Source: Nitrososphaerota archaeon (GTDB taxonomy: Archaea; Thermoproteota; Nitrososphaeria; Nitrososphaerales; Gagatemarchaeaceae). From it: a DNA stretch of 64,000 nucleotides. Below are positions 1 to 8,988 of this stretch, piece after piece. The stretch lies in the NCBI GenBank assembly GCA_029785195.1, contig JAFMAD010000001.1, positions 310,001 through 374,000 on the forward strand. The letters run 5' to 3'. The stretch's first letter is position 1. Each line of letters opens with the position of its first letter. The notes beneath the pieces are model-generated. The model searched no databases and was not told the DNA's origin. It saw only the letters and a list, made by a program, of their open reading frames with translations. The translations under genes were made by a program, and so were the position numbers.

Positions 1-794
1 CAATATCCGCGAGGCTGAAGGCCGCACAGGCCGGGGGGGGTCAAAAGGGGTACATCTTCGGCGCCATCATCAACCAGGCGCAGGCTGTGGCCATCCTCCA
101 CGCCATCGAGATGATAGAGACCCAGGGGCCGGGGACCCTTCTCAGATACTTGGATAAGATGCGCGAGAGACCGGACAAGGGGAAGGCCATCTCGTCTCTC
201 CTGAGGGACCCGGCGTGGGAGAAGGTTGAGGAGGAAGCTGCCAAGCTGAAGTCTTTCCCTCACCCCAAGGTGTCGGTGATGCTGTCAGTGGTCAAGACCC
301 AGCTCGAGAAGAAGCACGACTCTCGTGTGATTGTATTCACCCAATACCGGGACACTATCGAGGATCTGGTGGAGGCTCTCGAGGAGGAAGGGGTCTCAGC
401 AAGGAGGTTCGTAGGCCAGGCCGACAGGGAGGGGAGCAAGGGGATGGACCAGCGGGCCCAGACGGAGGCACTGGACAAGTTCAGGGAAGGGGAGTTCAAG
501 GTGCTGGTGAGCAGCAGCATCGGGGAAGAGGGGCTGCACGTCCCCGACGTCGACCTGGTGGTCTTCTACGAGGCCGTCCCGTCGGAGATAAGATACATAC
601 AGCGGCGAGGGAGGACTGGGAGGACGACAGAGGGGAGGGTCGTCATCCTCCTGGCAGAGGGGACGGTGGATGAGTCATACTACTACAGCACCCTGATGAA
701 GGAGAACAGGATGAAGGAGCTTGTGAGACAGACCGGGGAGAAGGAGCCCCGCAGGAGAGCCAGAAACCCGACTCTGATGGACTTCTTGAGCTAA
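1..794 (+). CDS. Hef/FANCM-type DEAD-like helicase, C-terminal part (5' end outside window)
   Basis: The reading frame is open from the left edge (codons begin at base 3), so only the last 263 residues are visible. They form the C-terminal RecA-like lobe of a superfamily 2 helicase: a VIVFTQYRDT strand (motif IV region), SSSIGEEGLHVPDVDLVVFYE (motif V) and QRRGRTGR (motif VI arginine fingers) near base 600. The preceding helical segment with IETQG resembles the insert of archaeal Hef/FANCM, which remodels stalled forks and branched DNA. The protein stops about 60 residues after motif VI, so there is no XPF-type nuclease domain. It ends tail-to-tail with pyruvate kinase, the two stop codons overlapping by 4 bp. 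The family assignment is by recognition; another SF2 helicase is possible. Confidence 0.8.
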   Translation, partial: ISARLKAAQAGGGQKGYIFGAIINQAQAVAILHAIEMIETQGPGTLLRYLDKMRERPDKGKAISSLLRDPAWEKVEEEAAKLKSFPHPKVSVMLSVVKTQLEKKHDSRVIVFTQYRDTIEDLVEALEEEGVSARRFVGQADREGSKGMDQRAQTEALDKFREGEFKVLVSSSIGEEGLHVPDVDLVVFYEAVPSEIRYIQRRGRTGRTTEGRVVILLAEGTVDESYYYSTLMKENRMKELVRQTGEKEPRRRARNPTLMDFLS

Positions 795-2197
795 TCCTTT
801 CTTCCGACTACGGATACCTTGATGTGGTTCGTCGTCCCCTTGACCCCCGGGGTCCCAGAAATCACCACTATCAGGTCCCCCTTCCGTGCGAGCCCGAGCT
901 CCTCGGCGGCTGCGTCCGCCCTGCCAAAGAGCCAGTCGACCGTCTTGGCTTGCCTCGTCACGATGGAGACCACGCCGCGGTACAAGCTGAGCCACCGGGC
1001 GACCTGGGCGCTGGAGCAGATCGCGACTATGGGTTGGCTGGGCCTGTTCATCGAGACCCTGCGGGCCGTCGACCCGGTCTGGGTGGGGGCGACGATGGCC
1101 TTCGCCCCGACGTAGTCAGCCAATCTGCAGGCAGCACGCGCGATGGCGGGCCCGGTCTCATGCGTCGTAGGAGAAAGGGGCGGGACTTCGTATGTGTGCG
1201 GGGACCTCTCGGTCGTCCGAGCTATCCTGTCTAGCATCTTCACAGCCTCCACCGGGTACTTTCCTACTGTCGTCTCGTCTGAAAGCATCACGGCGTCAGT
1301 CCCCTCGAGGATCGCGGTCGAGACATCGGTCACCTCCGCCCTGCTTGGGACGGGGGAGCTCACCATGCTCACGAGCATCTGGGTGGCAACGATCACCGGC
1401 TTTGCCGCGTCGTTGCACTTGGTGATTATCCTCTTCTGGATCTCAGGGACAGTCTCGATCGGGACCTCGATCCCCAGGTCTCCCCTGGCCACCATGATGC
1501 CGTCGGACTCGGCCAGGATTGAATCGAACGCCTTCACAGCCTCCATCTTCTCTATCTTGGCGATGAGCATGGGCCCGTCCTGGGGGAGGAGCCTCCTAAT
1601 CGAACGGAGGTCGGAGGCGGACCTGACGAACGAGGCCGCCACGAAGTCCACCTTCTGCCTGACCCCGAACTGGAGGTGCGTTTGATCTGTCTTGGTCGGA
1701 TAGGCTATCTCGAGCTTGACGCCCGGAGCGTTGACCCCCTTCCCCGAGCTCAGGACGCCGCCAGCCAGGACGGTGCATGCGACGGAGCTGTGTGAGGCGG
1801 CGTCCACCCTGAGCCTAATGACGCCGTCGGCGAGGTGGAGGGTGTCCCCCTTTTCAAGAGAACCGAGGAGCGGAGGGTAGTTCACAGGTATCCTGTGCGA
1901 GTCGCCCTCTGCGTCTGACGCGTCAAGGACCACCGCAGAACCCTGGGCTAGCTCGGCCGACCCGTTCGCCATCTTCCCCACCCTTATCTTCGGACCGGGG
2001 AGGTCCTGGAGGATGGCCACCGTCTTCCCGTACCGCCTCGCCTCCGCCCGGATAGTGCGGATCTCATTGAGGTGGCTCTCCTTGTCCCCGTGGGAGAAGT
2101 TTATCCTGAACACGTCGACCAGGCCCACGAGTTTCCTCACGGTTTCAGGCACGCTACTTGCGGGGCCTATCGTCACGACGATCTTGGTCTTCCTCAA
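791..2197 (-). CDS. pyk: pyruvate kinase
   Basis: Converts phosphoenolpyruvate and ADP to pyruvate and ATP in the last step of glycolysis. The 468-residue protein has the expected N-terminal KIVVTIGPAS, RINFSHG (31-37), the catalytic-lysine signature IAKIEKMEA (212-220) and the Mg-binding MVARGDLGIE (235-244), followed by the ATQML and SRAEVTDV segments and a C-terminal allosteric-type domain. Length is normal for archaeal enzymes. The start is a TTG: an in-frame stop lies about 16 codons upstream with no ATG or GTG between. An A/T-rich ACTTTATT block about 35 nt upstream may be its TATA box. Cytosolic. Confidence 0.95.
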   Translation of the reverse strand: MRKTKIVVTIGPASSVPETVRKLVGLVDVFRINFSHGDKESHLNEIRTIRAEARRYGKTVAILQDLPGPKIRVGKMANGSAELAQGSAVVLDASDAEGDSHRIPVNYPPLLGSLEKGDTLHLADGVIRLRVDAASHSSVACTVLAGGVLSSGKGVNAPGVKLEIAYPTKTDQTHLQFGVRQKVDFVAASFVRSASDLRSIRRLLPQDGPMLIAKIEKMEAVKAFDSILAESDGIMVARGDLGIEVPIETVPEIQKRIITKCNDAAKPVIVATQMLVSMVSSPVPSRAEVTDVSTAILEGTDAVMLSDETTVGKYPVEAVKMLDRIARTTERSPHTYEVPPLSPTTHETGPAIARAACRLADYVGAKAIVAPTQTGSTARRVSMNRPSQPIVAICSSAQVARWLSLYRGVVSIVTRQAKTVDWLFGRADAAAEELGLARKGDLIVVISGTPGVKGTTNHIKVSVVGRKD

Positions 2198-2279
2198 CTC
2201 GGGGCGGCCGTTCCCCTGGGCCGGAGTGGAATAAAGTTAGGCCCGGCCTGGTCGGTCTCTCTAGGCGGGAGACGCGCGG

Positions 2280-2840
2280 TCAGTTAATCGGGGCGCGTCC
2301 CGCCTTGCGCCTGTTGGAAGCGCTCCACGCGATCAGAGCGAGCACCAGGATGTCGAAGAGCGTGAGCCCGATGGGGCGGGTGAGGTAGGTCAGCCCTGCG
2401 TCGAACACGAAGATCGGCCCGATGGTCAGCCTCTGCCTCACTTCGGACTGGAGCGACGCCCTGCTCTCGTAGGACATCTCGTCTCTGTACTCCCTGAGGA
2501 TGAAGTTGATCAAAAAGGCCCAGACTATGATGATCATACCAACCACCCCCGCGATGAACGAAGTCCCTCCGAGTTTCAGGGTGAAAGGGATGAGAGAGAT
2601 CAGTATCAGGATGAAGATGTCCAGGATTGGGAAGTTCATGGTCTTCGGCGGGTAGGCGAGCCTGTCAACGACGTATCCCCACCAGAACCAGATGACGATG
2701 ATGTTTGTGAAGATGTACGACACCACCGAGTTGAGGTCGAAGGTCGCGACGAAGGTCGTAGTGAAAGCGAGAGAGATGGCGACGACCATGGTCGCCAGCT
2801 CGAGCACGAGGACGTTGATCGTCTGTTTGTCTTGCGCCAA
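2280..2840 (-). CDS. multi-pass membrane protein of unknown function
   Basis: 186 residues with about five hydrophobic segments: residues ~12-33, ~37-55, ~70-88, ~92-113 and ~160-178. A short aromatic run FWWGY lies after the second segment, and a polar cytoplasmic-looking stretch (REYRDEMSYESRASLQSEVRQR) precedes the last helix. I do not recognise the family with certainty; the arrangement vaguely recalls small ion-channel or low-temperature-requirement-type membrane proteins. It follows the MFS transporter by 21 bp on the same strand, so it is probably the third gene of the PadR-MFS operon. Confidence 0.7.
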   Translation of the reverse strand: MAQDKQTINVLVLELATMVVAISLAFTTTFVATFDLNSVVSYIFTNIIVIWFWWGYVVDRLAYPPKTMNFPILDIFILILISLIPFTLKLGGTSFIAGVVGMIIIVWAFLINFILREYRDEMSYESRASLQSEVRQRLTIGPIFVFDAGLTYLTRPIGLTLFDILVLALIAWSASNRRKAGRAPIN

Positions 2841-2861
2841 GCCTTGTCCTCTGCTAAAGCC

Positions 2862-4616
2862 TCAGCCAGGGCGGGGGTCGGTGGCAGGCCCCCGCGCCCC
2901 AGACGTCTCCCCGACGGGGTGTCCTGTCGCCTCCGTGGGCATCTCGGGCTCTTTGCGCTCGTCATAGTGGATGTAAGTGCTTCCCCGGAGCGCCGAGGCG
3001 ACGGCGGCTGCGATCGAGAGGACGCCTCCGATGTAGAAGGTCAACCTGAGCGCCGACATGAATGCAGGGGCTATGGCTGTCGGGAAGAAATCCTTGCCCG
3101 TCAGATACGCCAGAGTCGCCGGCGGGATGGACGACGTCAGAGAAGACGAGGCGACGCTTAGGGTCGACGCGACAGGGTTGTAACCGAGGAAGGCGGCGAA
3201 GAGCGCGTTGGTCGGAGGGATCCGTTCGAATGTAGACGCCAGCTGCGGGACTCCCGCGGAGCTAAGGGCGTTCCCCAGCGCCCCGGGGAGCGAAGCCGCA
3301 AGCGCGATGAGGACTATCGAGAAGAAGATCCCAAGGCTCGCGGTCTGCCCCACGTTCTGGATCGTCGCCCTCATCCCCGAGGCGGCCCCCCTCTGCTCGG
3401 CCGGGGACGCATTCATAATCGCGGCCGTGTTGGGGGCCGCGAACATCCCTCCTCCGAGCCCCATCACGAAGATTATAGCCGCAAACTCAGGGAAGGCGAA
3501 GTCGTATGGGAGGAACGAGAGGAGGATGAACGTGACGCCGGTTATCACCATCCCCATCGTCGCAAGGAACCTCGCCCCTCTCTTGTCTGCGATTCGACCG
3601 CTTATCGGGCCCATCGCCACGAAGCCCACGAGCATCGGAGTGATGTAGATTCCCGACCAGAAAGGGGTCGACTGGTAGGAGTATCCGTGCAGAGGGAGCC
3701 AGATGCCCTGGAGCAGTATTATGAGCATCAGCTGCACCCCGCCCCTCCCGATCGCCGCCAGGAGCCCCGCGAAGTTACCGGCGCTGAAGGCCTGGTTCTT
3801 GAAGAGCACGAGCTTGAACATAGGGTCCTCGACCTTAGCTTCGATGAATGGGAACGCGACGAGCCAGGCAGCCCCCAGGGACAGGGCGCCAATGACCCAG
3901 GGGTTCCCCCACCCCATGTCGGATGAGCCGTAGGGCTCGAGGCCGTAGGTGACTCCCACGAGAAGGAGGATCAGGCCCGAGGCGAACGTCACGTTCCCCC
4001 AGTAGTCCAGCTTCTGGTGCTTCTTCGCCGACACGACCTCCTTCAGCTTCAGGTAAGACCAGGCCGTCCCGAAGACACCGACGGGGACGCTCACCAAAAA
4101 GATGTAGCGCCAGTTGATCGCTGCCAGGATCCCCCCCATGATGATTCCAAGGAGGGACCCGGCCAGTGCCGCGACCATGTTGATACCAAGCGCCTGCGCG
4201 CGCTCGTTGGCAGGGAATGCGTCAGTCACTATGGCTGCGCTGTTCGACCAGAGGAAGGCAGCACCCACGCCCTGGACTATCCTGAACGAGATGAGCTCCA
4301 TGGCCCCCGCGCTCCCCGTGCTCGGCGTGAGGTAAGCCAGGAAGGATCCGACTGTGAAGATGGCAAACCCCATATTGTAGAGCCTGACCCTGCCGAACAT
4401 GTCGGAGATCCTGCCGAACGTCACTAGGAGGGTGGCGGTGACGATGCTGTAGCCGAAGAGGATCCATAGGAGATATTCGAAAGACCCTGCTGCAAGGGGG
4501 TCGATCTTGATCCCGTTGAAGATTGCGGGGAGGGAGATCAGTACGATGGTGCCGTCGATGGTCGCCATCAGAACCCCTATGGTCGTGTTGGAGAGGACGG
4601 TCCACTTGTACTGCGT
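2862..4616 (-). CDS. DHA2-family MFS drug/H+ antiporter-type transporter (probable ACG start)
   Basis: About 584 residues with 14 predicted membrane helices, the size and pattern of DHA2 multidrug exporters. Family features include [17 protein letters not shown] (motif A loop), [10 protein letters not shown] and [13 protein letters not shown]. The first ATG (4568) falls inside the first helix. The homologous N-terminus [15 protein letters not shown] is encoded upstream in the same frame, back to a stop at 4625-4623. No ATG, GTG or TTG lies in that stretch, but an ACG at 4616 is 6 nt after a strong GGAGGTGA ribosome-binding site, so I place the start there. It lies downstream of the PadR repressor gene, which likely controls it. 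The substrate cannot be inferred. Confidence 0.85.
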   Translation of the reverse strand, partial: TQYKWTVLSNTTIGVLMATIDGTIVLISLPAIFNGIKIDPLAAGSFEYLLWILFGYSIVTATLLVTFGRISDMFGRVRLYNMGFAIFTVGSFLAYLTPSTGSAGAMELISFRIVQGVGAAFLWSNSAAIVTDAFPANERAQALGINMVAALAGSLLGIIMGGILAAINWRYIFLVSVPVGVFGTAWSYLKLKEVVSAKKHQKLDYWGNVTFASGLILLLVGVTYGLEPYGSSDMGWGNPWVIGALSLGAAWLVAFPFIEAKVEDPMFKLVLFKNQAFSAGNFAGLLAAIGRGGVQLMLIILLQGIWLPLHGYSYQSTPFWSGIYITPMLVGFVAMGPISGRIADKRGARFLATMGMVITGVTFILLSFLPYDFAFPEFAAIIFVMGLGGGMFAAPNTAAIMNASPAEQRGAASGMRATIQNVGQTASLGIFFSIVLIALAASLPGALGNALSSAGVPQLASTFERIPPTNALFAAFLGYNPVASTLSVASSSLTSSIPPATLAYLTGKDFFPTAIAPAFMSALRLTFYIGGVLSIAAAVASALRGSTYIHYDERKEPEMPTEATGHPVGETSGARGPATDPRPG

Positions 4617-4676
4617 GTTCAGTCACCTCCGTCAATGGAACGCACTGGAAGCATCTTCTTCATGGCATTATTCCTA

Positions 4677-5249
4677 TTATCTGCTGTGAGGTCTCTGGCT
4701 TGGGCCACGTGCGGCGGCCCTCAGCGGCTGGAGCTGCGAGTCTATCCACCCCATCTGGGTCTCCATGAACAACCTGAGCTCCTTGAGATAAGCTTCCCTT
4801 TCCTGCGCGGGTGTCTCGGACAGCTTTTCCCTCAACTGGATGGCGCCCTCTCTGTACCTGTTGATCACGAGAGGGACGTAGACCGCCGGCGGGAGTATGT
4901 CCGAGAACAGCCGCGCGATGACCCTCTCCTTCCGCCCAAGGCCCGCGAGCCTTCCACGCATCTCGCTGAGCGCCTTACGGCCTTCTGAGGTTATCGTGTA
5001 GACCTTGGGGCCAGGGGAGCGGACGCCGGGGGCAGCCCTCGCGAGCCCGTCGACGACCAGCCCCTTCAATGTGGGATACATGGTCCCAGGACCGGGACGC
5101 CAAGCGCCGTCTGTCCTCTCGTCTATCTTCTGGATCAAGGAATAGCCAGTCTCAGGACCGCGAGACAGGGCGGTCAAAGCGTACAGCCGCAGGAACCCAC
5201 GCGGGACGGCCTGGGGGTTGAGCCAGCGCTTTGAGAGCGAGTGCACCAT
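4677..5249 (-). CDS. PadR-family transcriptional regulator
   Basis: 190 residues. The N-terminal winged helix (about 18-95) carries the PadR pattern: LRLYALTALSRGPETGYSLIQKI, then PGTMYPTLKGLVVDGLA and the wing PKVYTITSEGRKAL. The C-terminal helical half (REGAIQLREKLSETPAQEREAYLKELRLFMETQMGWID) is the usual PadR dimerisation region. PadR proteins repress adjacent exporter genes. Here it heads an operon with a DHA2 transporter and faces an ABC exporter across 104 bp containing a near-palindrome, so control of both directions is likely. A TATA-like box (5278-5290 region) lies about 30-40 nt upstream, fitting a leaderless or short-leader message. Confidence 0.9.
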   Translation of the reverse strand: MVHSLSKRWLNPQAVPRGFLRLYALTALSRGPETGYSLIQKIDERTDGAWRPGPGTMYPTLKGLVVDGLARAAPGVRSPGPKVYTITSEGRKALSEMRGRLAGLGRKERVIARLFSDILPPAVYVPLVINRYREGAIQLREKLSETPAQEREAYLKELRLFMETQMGWIDSQLQPLRAAARGPSQRPHSR

Positions 5250-5277
5250 GATACGGTCAACCAGGCCCAGGGAAGTC

Positions 5278-5321
5278 GTATAAAAATAAGTATTCGATAT
5301 CGTATCAGATAATCTTTAAAT
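5278..5321. promoter_or_regulatory. divergent promoter region with PadR operator candidate
   Basis: Three signals are packed together. GTATAAAAATAAG at 5278-5290, read leftward, is a TATA box for padR. TATTCGATATCGTATC at 5291-5306 is a near-palindrome centred on CGATATCG. CTTTAAAT at 5314-5321 is a TATA box for the rightward ABC operon, about 35 nt before its TTG start. A dimeric PadR protein bound to the palindrome would block both promoters. The operator role is inference. Confidence 0.6.
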
Positions 5322-5353
5322 CGAGACCCCGGCGCGGCCTGCCAGACTTTCCG

Positions 5354-6286
5354 TTGGCCCCCTCCATCGAAGCGCGGCAGCTCTCCAAGAACTATGGCCG
5401 CTTCACGGCGCTGTCGAGCCTGGACCTCAAGATCCAGGGGACGAAGTGCGTCGGTTTCCTCGGCCCCAACGGCGCTGGGAAGACCACCACTATGAAGATA
5501 CTCACGGGCCTGATCAGGGCTACGAAGGGGACCGCTCTCATAAACGGCGTCGACGTCAGCAAGGACAAGAAGGGGGCGCTGGCGTCCTGTTCCACCCTGA
5601 TAGAGACGCCTGAAATCTACCCCTCGCTCACCCCCAAAGAAGCGCTCTCGATGCTGTGCGAAATCCGCGGTGTGCCGAAAGAGGAGAAGAACAAGAGGAT
5701 AGACGAGGCGCTGGCGAGGGTCAAGATGACCGAGTGGGAGGGAAAGAAGGTGGGCGGTTTCTCCAAAGGGATGAAGCAGAGGGTGAACATAGCCTCCACC
5801 CTGCTGAGCGATCCAGAAGTGATAATCCTCGACGAGCCGTCCACCGGCCTGGACCCGAGAGGGATGAGCGAAGTGAGGGACATAGTGATGTCACTCAAGG
5901 ACAGGCTCGTATTCATGAGCTCGCACCTGCTGGCGGAGGTCACGGAGGTCTGCCAAGAGGTAGCCATGATAGACCATGGGAAGCTCTTGGTATACGATAC
6001 CATCGAGAACGTCACCGCCAAATTCGCGGGTGGCGGCGGCGCGATAGAAGTCGGGTTCGCGGGCGCCGTGGAAGAGCCGCTCAGGCTCCGCGTCTCGAAG
6101 ATCCCCGGGGTGTTGTCGGTGACCAAATCGAACGACAGGCACTTGATAGTGAAGTTTGACAACGCCGCGGTCACGCAGGACCGGCTCTTCGAGCTGGTTG
6201 CTGGGCTGAAGGCCGGCGCGCTCAGCTTCACGCCTGCCTCGGGGCTCGAGGACGCCTACCTGTCGCTGATAAAGGAGACACTCTAG
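5354..6286 (+). CDS. ABC transporter ATP-binding protein
   Basis: 310 residues. Walker A GPNGAGKTTT (37-46), signature GGFSKGMKQR (134-143), Walker B VIILDEP (156-162) with D-loop TGLDP, and switch histidine in SSHLLAEV (191). The C-terminal ~90 residues form the extra domain typical of DrrA/CcmA-like ABC-2 exporters. It starts at a TTG shortly after a TATA box, and its stop is 3 nt before the permease ATG, so the two are co-transcribed. It energises export by the neighbouring membrane subunit at the cytoplasmic face. Divergent PadR suggests a drug, lipid or toxic-compound exporter; the substrate is unknown. Confidence 0.93.
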   Translation: MAPSIEARQLSKNYGRFTALSSLDLKIQGTKCVGFLGPNGAGKTTTMKILTGLIRATKGTALINGVDVSKDKKGALASCSTLIETPEIYPSLTPKEALSMLCEIRGVPKEEKNKRIDEALARVKMTEWEGKKVGGFSKGMKQRVNIASTLLSDPEVIILDEPSTGLDPRGMSEVRDIVMSLKDRLVFMSSHLLAEVTEVCQEVAMIDHGKLLVYDTIENVTAKFAGGGGAIEVGFAGAVEEPLRLRVSKIPGVLSVTKSNDRHLIVKFDNAAVTQDRLFELVAGLKAGALSFTPASGLEDAYLSLIKETL

Positions 6287-6289
6287 GGG

Positions 6290-7141
6290 ATGTCGGATCA
6301 GCACCCCAGGACGAAGGTCGGCTCGCTTTCCCACGTCTGGATATCGGCGAAGTACAACTTCCTCAACTACTTCCGAGCACGTCGGTTCTACGTGATGCTG
6401 GCCATCATCCTGATCATATCAGGGCTCCTGACTGCCCTAGTCGGGTACTATCGACCCCCTGGCTTCGTTGGGGGGAACGCGCTTGGCTTCTACGGCGCAG
6501 GGTGGGGGAGCTTCGCAAACTTCGTGGTCGTCCTCTCCGCCGCCTTCTTCGGCGGCGACGCGATATCAGGCGAGTTCCAGAACCGGACGGGCTACTACCT
6601 GGTCCCCAACCCGATCAGGAGGTCCGCCATCTACGTTGGGAAGTGGATTGCGGCGCTGGCCGCATCGACGATAGTCCTCGCGGTGTTTGCCCTTATCATG
6701 GTGGCGAACGGCCTGTTCTACTTCCCAGGTTCAATCCCCTGGCAGTTCGTGGAGTCTGTCGCTTTCGCCTTTGTCTACATGGTGGCGGCACTGTCTCTCG
6801 CCTTCGCCTTCAGCTCCCTGTTCAAGAACAGCTCAATCTCCATACTCATGAGCGTGATCCTCCTCCTCTTCGTCTTCGACGTCGTAGACACCGTCACGTC
6901 CATCGTAGCAGGAATCGAGCCCTGGTTCTCCATCACCTACGGCGCGGGGATAGTGTCCAACATACTGACGGTACCATACCCCGCGGCCAAGTCAGTGACG
7001 CCTGTCGGACCCGGAGGGAGGTTCGCGATCGCCCAGTTCAATGCGACCGTCCCCGAAGGCCTCCTCATCCTGGGAGTATACTTCATCGTGATGGCCGTCC
7101 TTGGCCTCGTACTCTTCGAGCGGAAAGAGTTCACTTCCTAG
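6290..7141 (+). CDS. ABC-2 type transporter permease
   Basis: 283 residues with six predicted helices: one near 32-50, then GGDAISGEFQNRTGYYLVPNPIRRSAIYVGKW followed by paired helices in the middle and a last one near 255-275 (LLILGVYFIVMAVLGLVLFERKEF). The segment FGGDAISGE...N...R..IY.GKW is the usual ABC-2 permease loop. The start ATG is 3 nt after the ATPase stop. It ends tail-to-tail with the metallophosphoesterase gene with a 4-bp overlap. Together with the ATPase it makes a minimal exporter, presumably a 2+2 complex. Confidence 0.9.
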   Translation: MSDQHPRTKVGSLSHVWISAKYNFLNYFRARRFYVMLAIILIISGLLTALVGYYRPPGFVGGNALGFYGAGWGSFANFVVVLSAAFFGGDAISGEFQNRTGYYLVPNPIRRSAIYVGKWIAALAASTIVLAVFALIMVANGLFYFPGSIPWQFVESVAFAFVYMVAALSLAFAFSSLFKNSSISILMSVILLLFVFDVVDTVTSIVAGIEPWFSITYGAGIVSNILTVPYPAAKSVTPVGPGGRFAIAQFNATVPEGLLILGVYFIVMAVLGLVLFERKEFTS

Positions 7142-8082
7142 CCGCTCGTCAGCATGAAGTCGTGGACCTTGCCCGGCTCCAAGTTGGCAAGCGCACCCCG
7201 GAGGATGCCGTCGGCATACTCGCTCCCTGGGTTGAGACAGAGCGTCCGCCCTATCCGAGCGAAGCCCTTCGATTCGTGGATGTGCCCGTGGAGCCCGAGG
7301 AGAGGCGAGTGCCTTTCAATCGCCTTCCGAACCGCTGAGCTGCCCGCGTGTATGTACTTCACGCCGAGCCCTTCCCTGACGTAGTTGAAGTCGTGGCTTA
7401 CCGCGGGGGCCCTGTCAAGCTCAGTGTTGATAGGAGGGACGTGGAGGTTGTAGACAGCGTCTTCGGGCCTGTTGACCTGCGACGCCAACCGCTCGATCAT
7501 TTCACCCAGCCTCTCCTCGCTCACTTCCCTTGGGCTCTTCCAGGGGGTGGGGTTGGCTGTCCCCAGGGTTATCATCTCGAATCCGCCGTCCAGCTCGACC
7601 ACCCTCCCTTCAGGGTTGATTAATTCCCCCGAGTCAGCCAGGGCAGCGTCTATCTCCAGCTTGTCGTCGTTCCCCGGCGAGACATAGCAGCGGACCCCAG
7701 ACCCCTTCAGCCGCTCCTGGGCAAGCTGCACCCAGGAGTTGAGGACCTGGGCCATGGCGTCGTTGAAGATTCTCTCTTCCCTTGCCTTGTCAGCCTGTAT
7801 CTCAGCCAACTCGGCCCCAGTCGTCACGAAGGAATACTGGCCCGCGTCCTGGAGGCGCTTCCTCGCCTCCTCCAGCTTCTCCTTTCCGAAGGTTGAGCGC
7901 TCTCCGAAGATCTGGGCCTCATATTTCCCGTCGCTCCCCTCTATGATGGGGATCAGGACCTTCCCCGTGATGTCCCCCCCTAGGATTAGGCAGTCTGCCT
8001 TGTAGACCTTGGCGGCGTTGAGGAACTTCCTGAAGCACCTGTCCGAGCCGTGCACATCGGTCGTGAAGAATATGCGGGTCAT
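7138..8082 (-). CDS. calcineurin-like metallophosphoesterase
   Basis: 314 residues with the metallophosphoesterase metal-binding blocks in order: TTDVHGS near the N-terminus (D-x-H), LILGGDITGK (GD), VSPGNDDKLE (GNDD in place of GNHD), YNLHVPP, and HGHIHES (GHxH) before the C-terminus. These residues bind a dinuclear metal centre that hydrolyses phosphomono- or diesters. A central helical insert (EERIFNDAMAQVLNSWVQLAQERL) separates the blocks. A TATA-like CGTTAAATACG lies about 30-40 nt upstream of the ATG at 8082. The natural substrate cannot be told from sequence. Confidence 0.9.
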   Translation of the reverse strand: MTRIFFTTDVHGSDRCFRKFLNAAKVYKADCLILGGDITGKVLIPIIEGSDGKYEAQIFGERSTFGKEKLEEARKRLQDAGQYSFVTTGAELAEIQADKAREERIFNDAMAQVLNSWVQLAQERLKGSGVRCYVSPGNDDKLEIDAALADSGELINPEGRVVELDGGFEMITLGTANPTPWKSPREVSEERLGEMIERLASQVNRPEDAVYNLHVPPINTELDRAPAVSHDFNYVREGLGVKYIHAGSSAVRKAIERHSPLLGLHGHIHESKGFARIGRTLCLNPGSEYADGILRGALANLEPGKVHDFMLTSG

Positions 8083-8227
8083 GTGGAGAGAAGGGCGCCA
8101 AATCGCTAACCGTATTTAACGTGGTTTGACGTCCGCATGTCAATCGGCCACAGACAGGTACTTTTCTGACCGCCGATGGGAATACCTCGGGCGCTTCGCC
8201 TAGCGGGTGCCTGTCGCCCCGCGGGCC

Positions 8228-8674
8228 TTAGGCCGCGCCCTCGACGGCCTTCGTTATGCCTTCGAAGATCTCAGCGACCTTCTTGGCAGCGAACCCCTTC
8301 AGGAGCCCGGAGCCTAGGCCGGCCATCACCCCGGTTATCTCAGCTTCCGCCGACCAGCCCATGGTGGTGGGCTCCTCTCCTGTTAGGGCGAAGACGCTCG
8401 TGATCTTCATGCTGCTCCCGCTCCCTGTCCCTTCGGCTGACAAGGTCGCCTTCGAAGGGGGGGACGTCTTCGCGATGCTCAACTTCATCTTCATGGAACT
8501 CGACACGACAGCAACCCTAAGCTTAACCTTCGCCTCAAGGCTCTGAGCGTCGATGACGTGGACGTCCTCGGCGTCTGGGAGCGTATTTGCTATGAAGCTT
8601 GGGTCGGTGAGGAGGGAGTAGACCTTGTCCCGGTGGGCGCGGATTACGTTTGAGCCGTCGAGGTGGAGCTGCAT
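8228..8674 (-). CDS. CoxG-like SRPBCC-family protein
   Basis: 148 residues matching the carbon monoxide dehydrogenase subunit G (CoxG) branch of the START/SRPBCC fold. It begins with a strand, then KVYSLLTDPSFIANTLPDAEDV (the helix-grip opening), a middle antiparallel sheet (KVKLRVAVVSSSMKMKLSIAK, GSGSSMKITSVFALT) and a C-terminal helix (GLLKGFAAKKVAEIFEGITKAVE). CoxG proteins are membrane-associated helpers of molybdenum hydroxylases, but no Mo-hydroxylase gene is nearby, so the role here is open. It is followed downstream by the metallophosphoesterase on the same strand with a 145-bp gap that contains that gene's promoter. Confidence 0.8.
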   Translation of the reverse strand: MQLHLDGSNVIRAHRDKVYSLLTDPSFIANTLPDAEDVHVIDAQSLEAKVKLRVAVVSSSMKMKLSIAKTSPPSKATLSAEGTGSGSSMKITSVFALTGEEPTTMGWSAEAEITGVMAGLGSGLLKGFAAKKVAEIFEGITKAVEGAA

Positions 8675-8988
8675 GGCGATGTTGCTTCCCTGGGCGATTT
8701 AACCCCTACCTGGGGCTCCGGAAGAGCATCCCGGAGACATGGTATCAGGTCAGGTTTGATGCCACGCCAACGCCGCCTGGGGGGCGCCTCGCCGAGGGCA
8801 GGGACGGCCACGAAGCCGATGGACCGTGAGAAGTAGTGAGGCTCGCCCCCGGCTCAGCAGCGGACCCGGACGGACTGGCGGAGCCAGCACGTCACTCAAA
8901 AGGGGGAGAGAGGTTGACACCCACAAAGAAGACGACCGATGGGGAGCCCCATCCCCTCCGTTCGCCGCGTCGAGCCACCGACTCCAGG
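8675..8988. other. gene-free hairpin-rich stretch, possible structured RNA
   Basis: No convincing reading frame. Two hairpins are clear: CTCCGG (8716-8721) with CCGGAG (8731-8736), and TGGTATCA (8740-8747) with TGATGCCA (8757-8764, one G-T pair). GC-rich sequence follows to about 8890. I looked for RNase P and SRP RNA signature motifs and did not find them. It may be an unassigned non-coding RNA or the 3' region of the acyl-CoA dehydrogenase transcript. Confidence 0.3.

Noticed and set aside
8675-8988. RNase P RNA or SRP RNA
   Set aside because: The conserved GAGGAAAGTCC-like, ACAGAAA-like and AGCAG/GGAAGG-like signatures are not present here, nor in the other hairpin-rich gaps.
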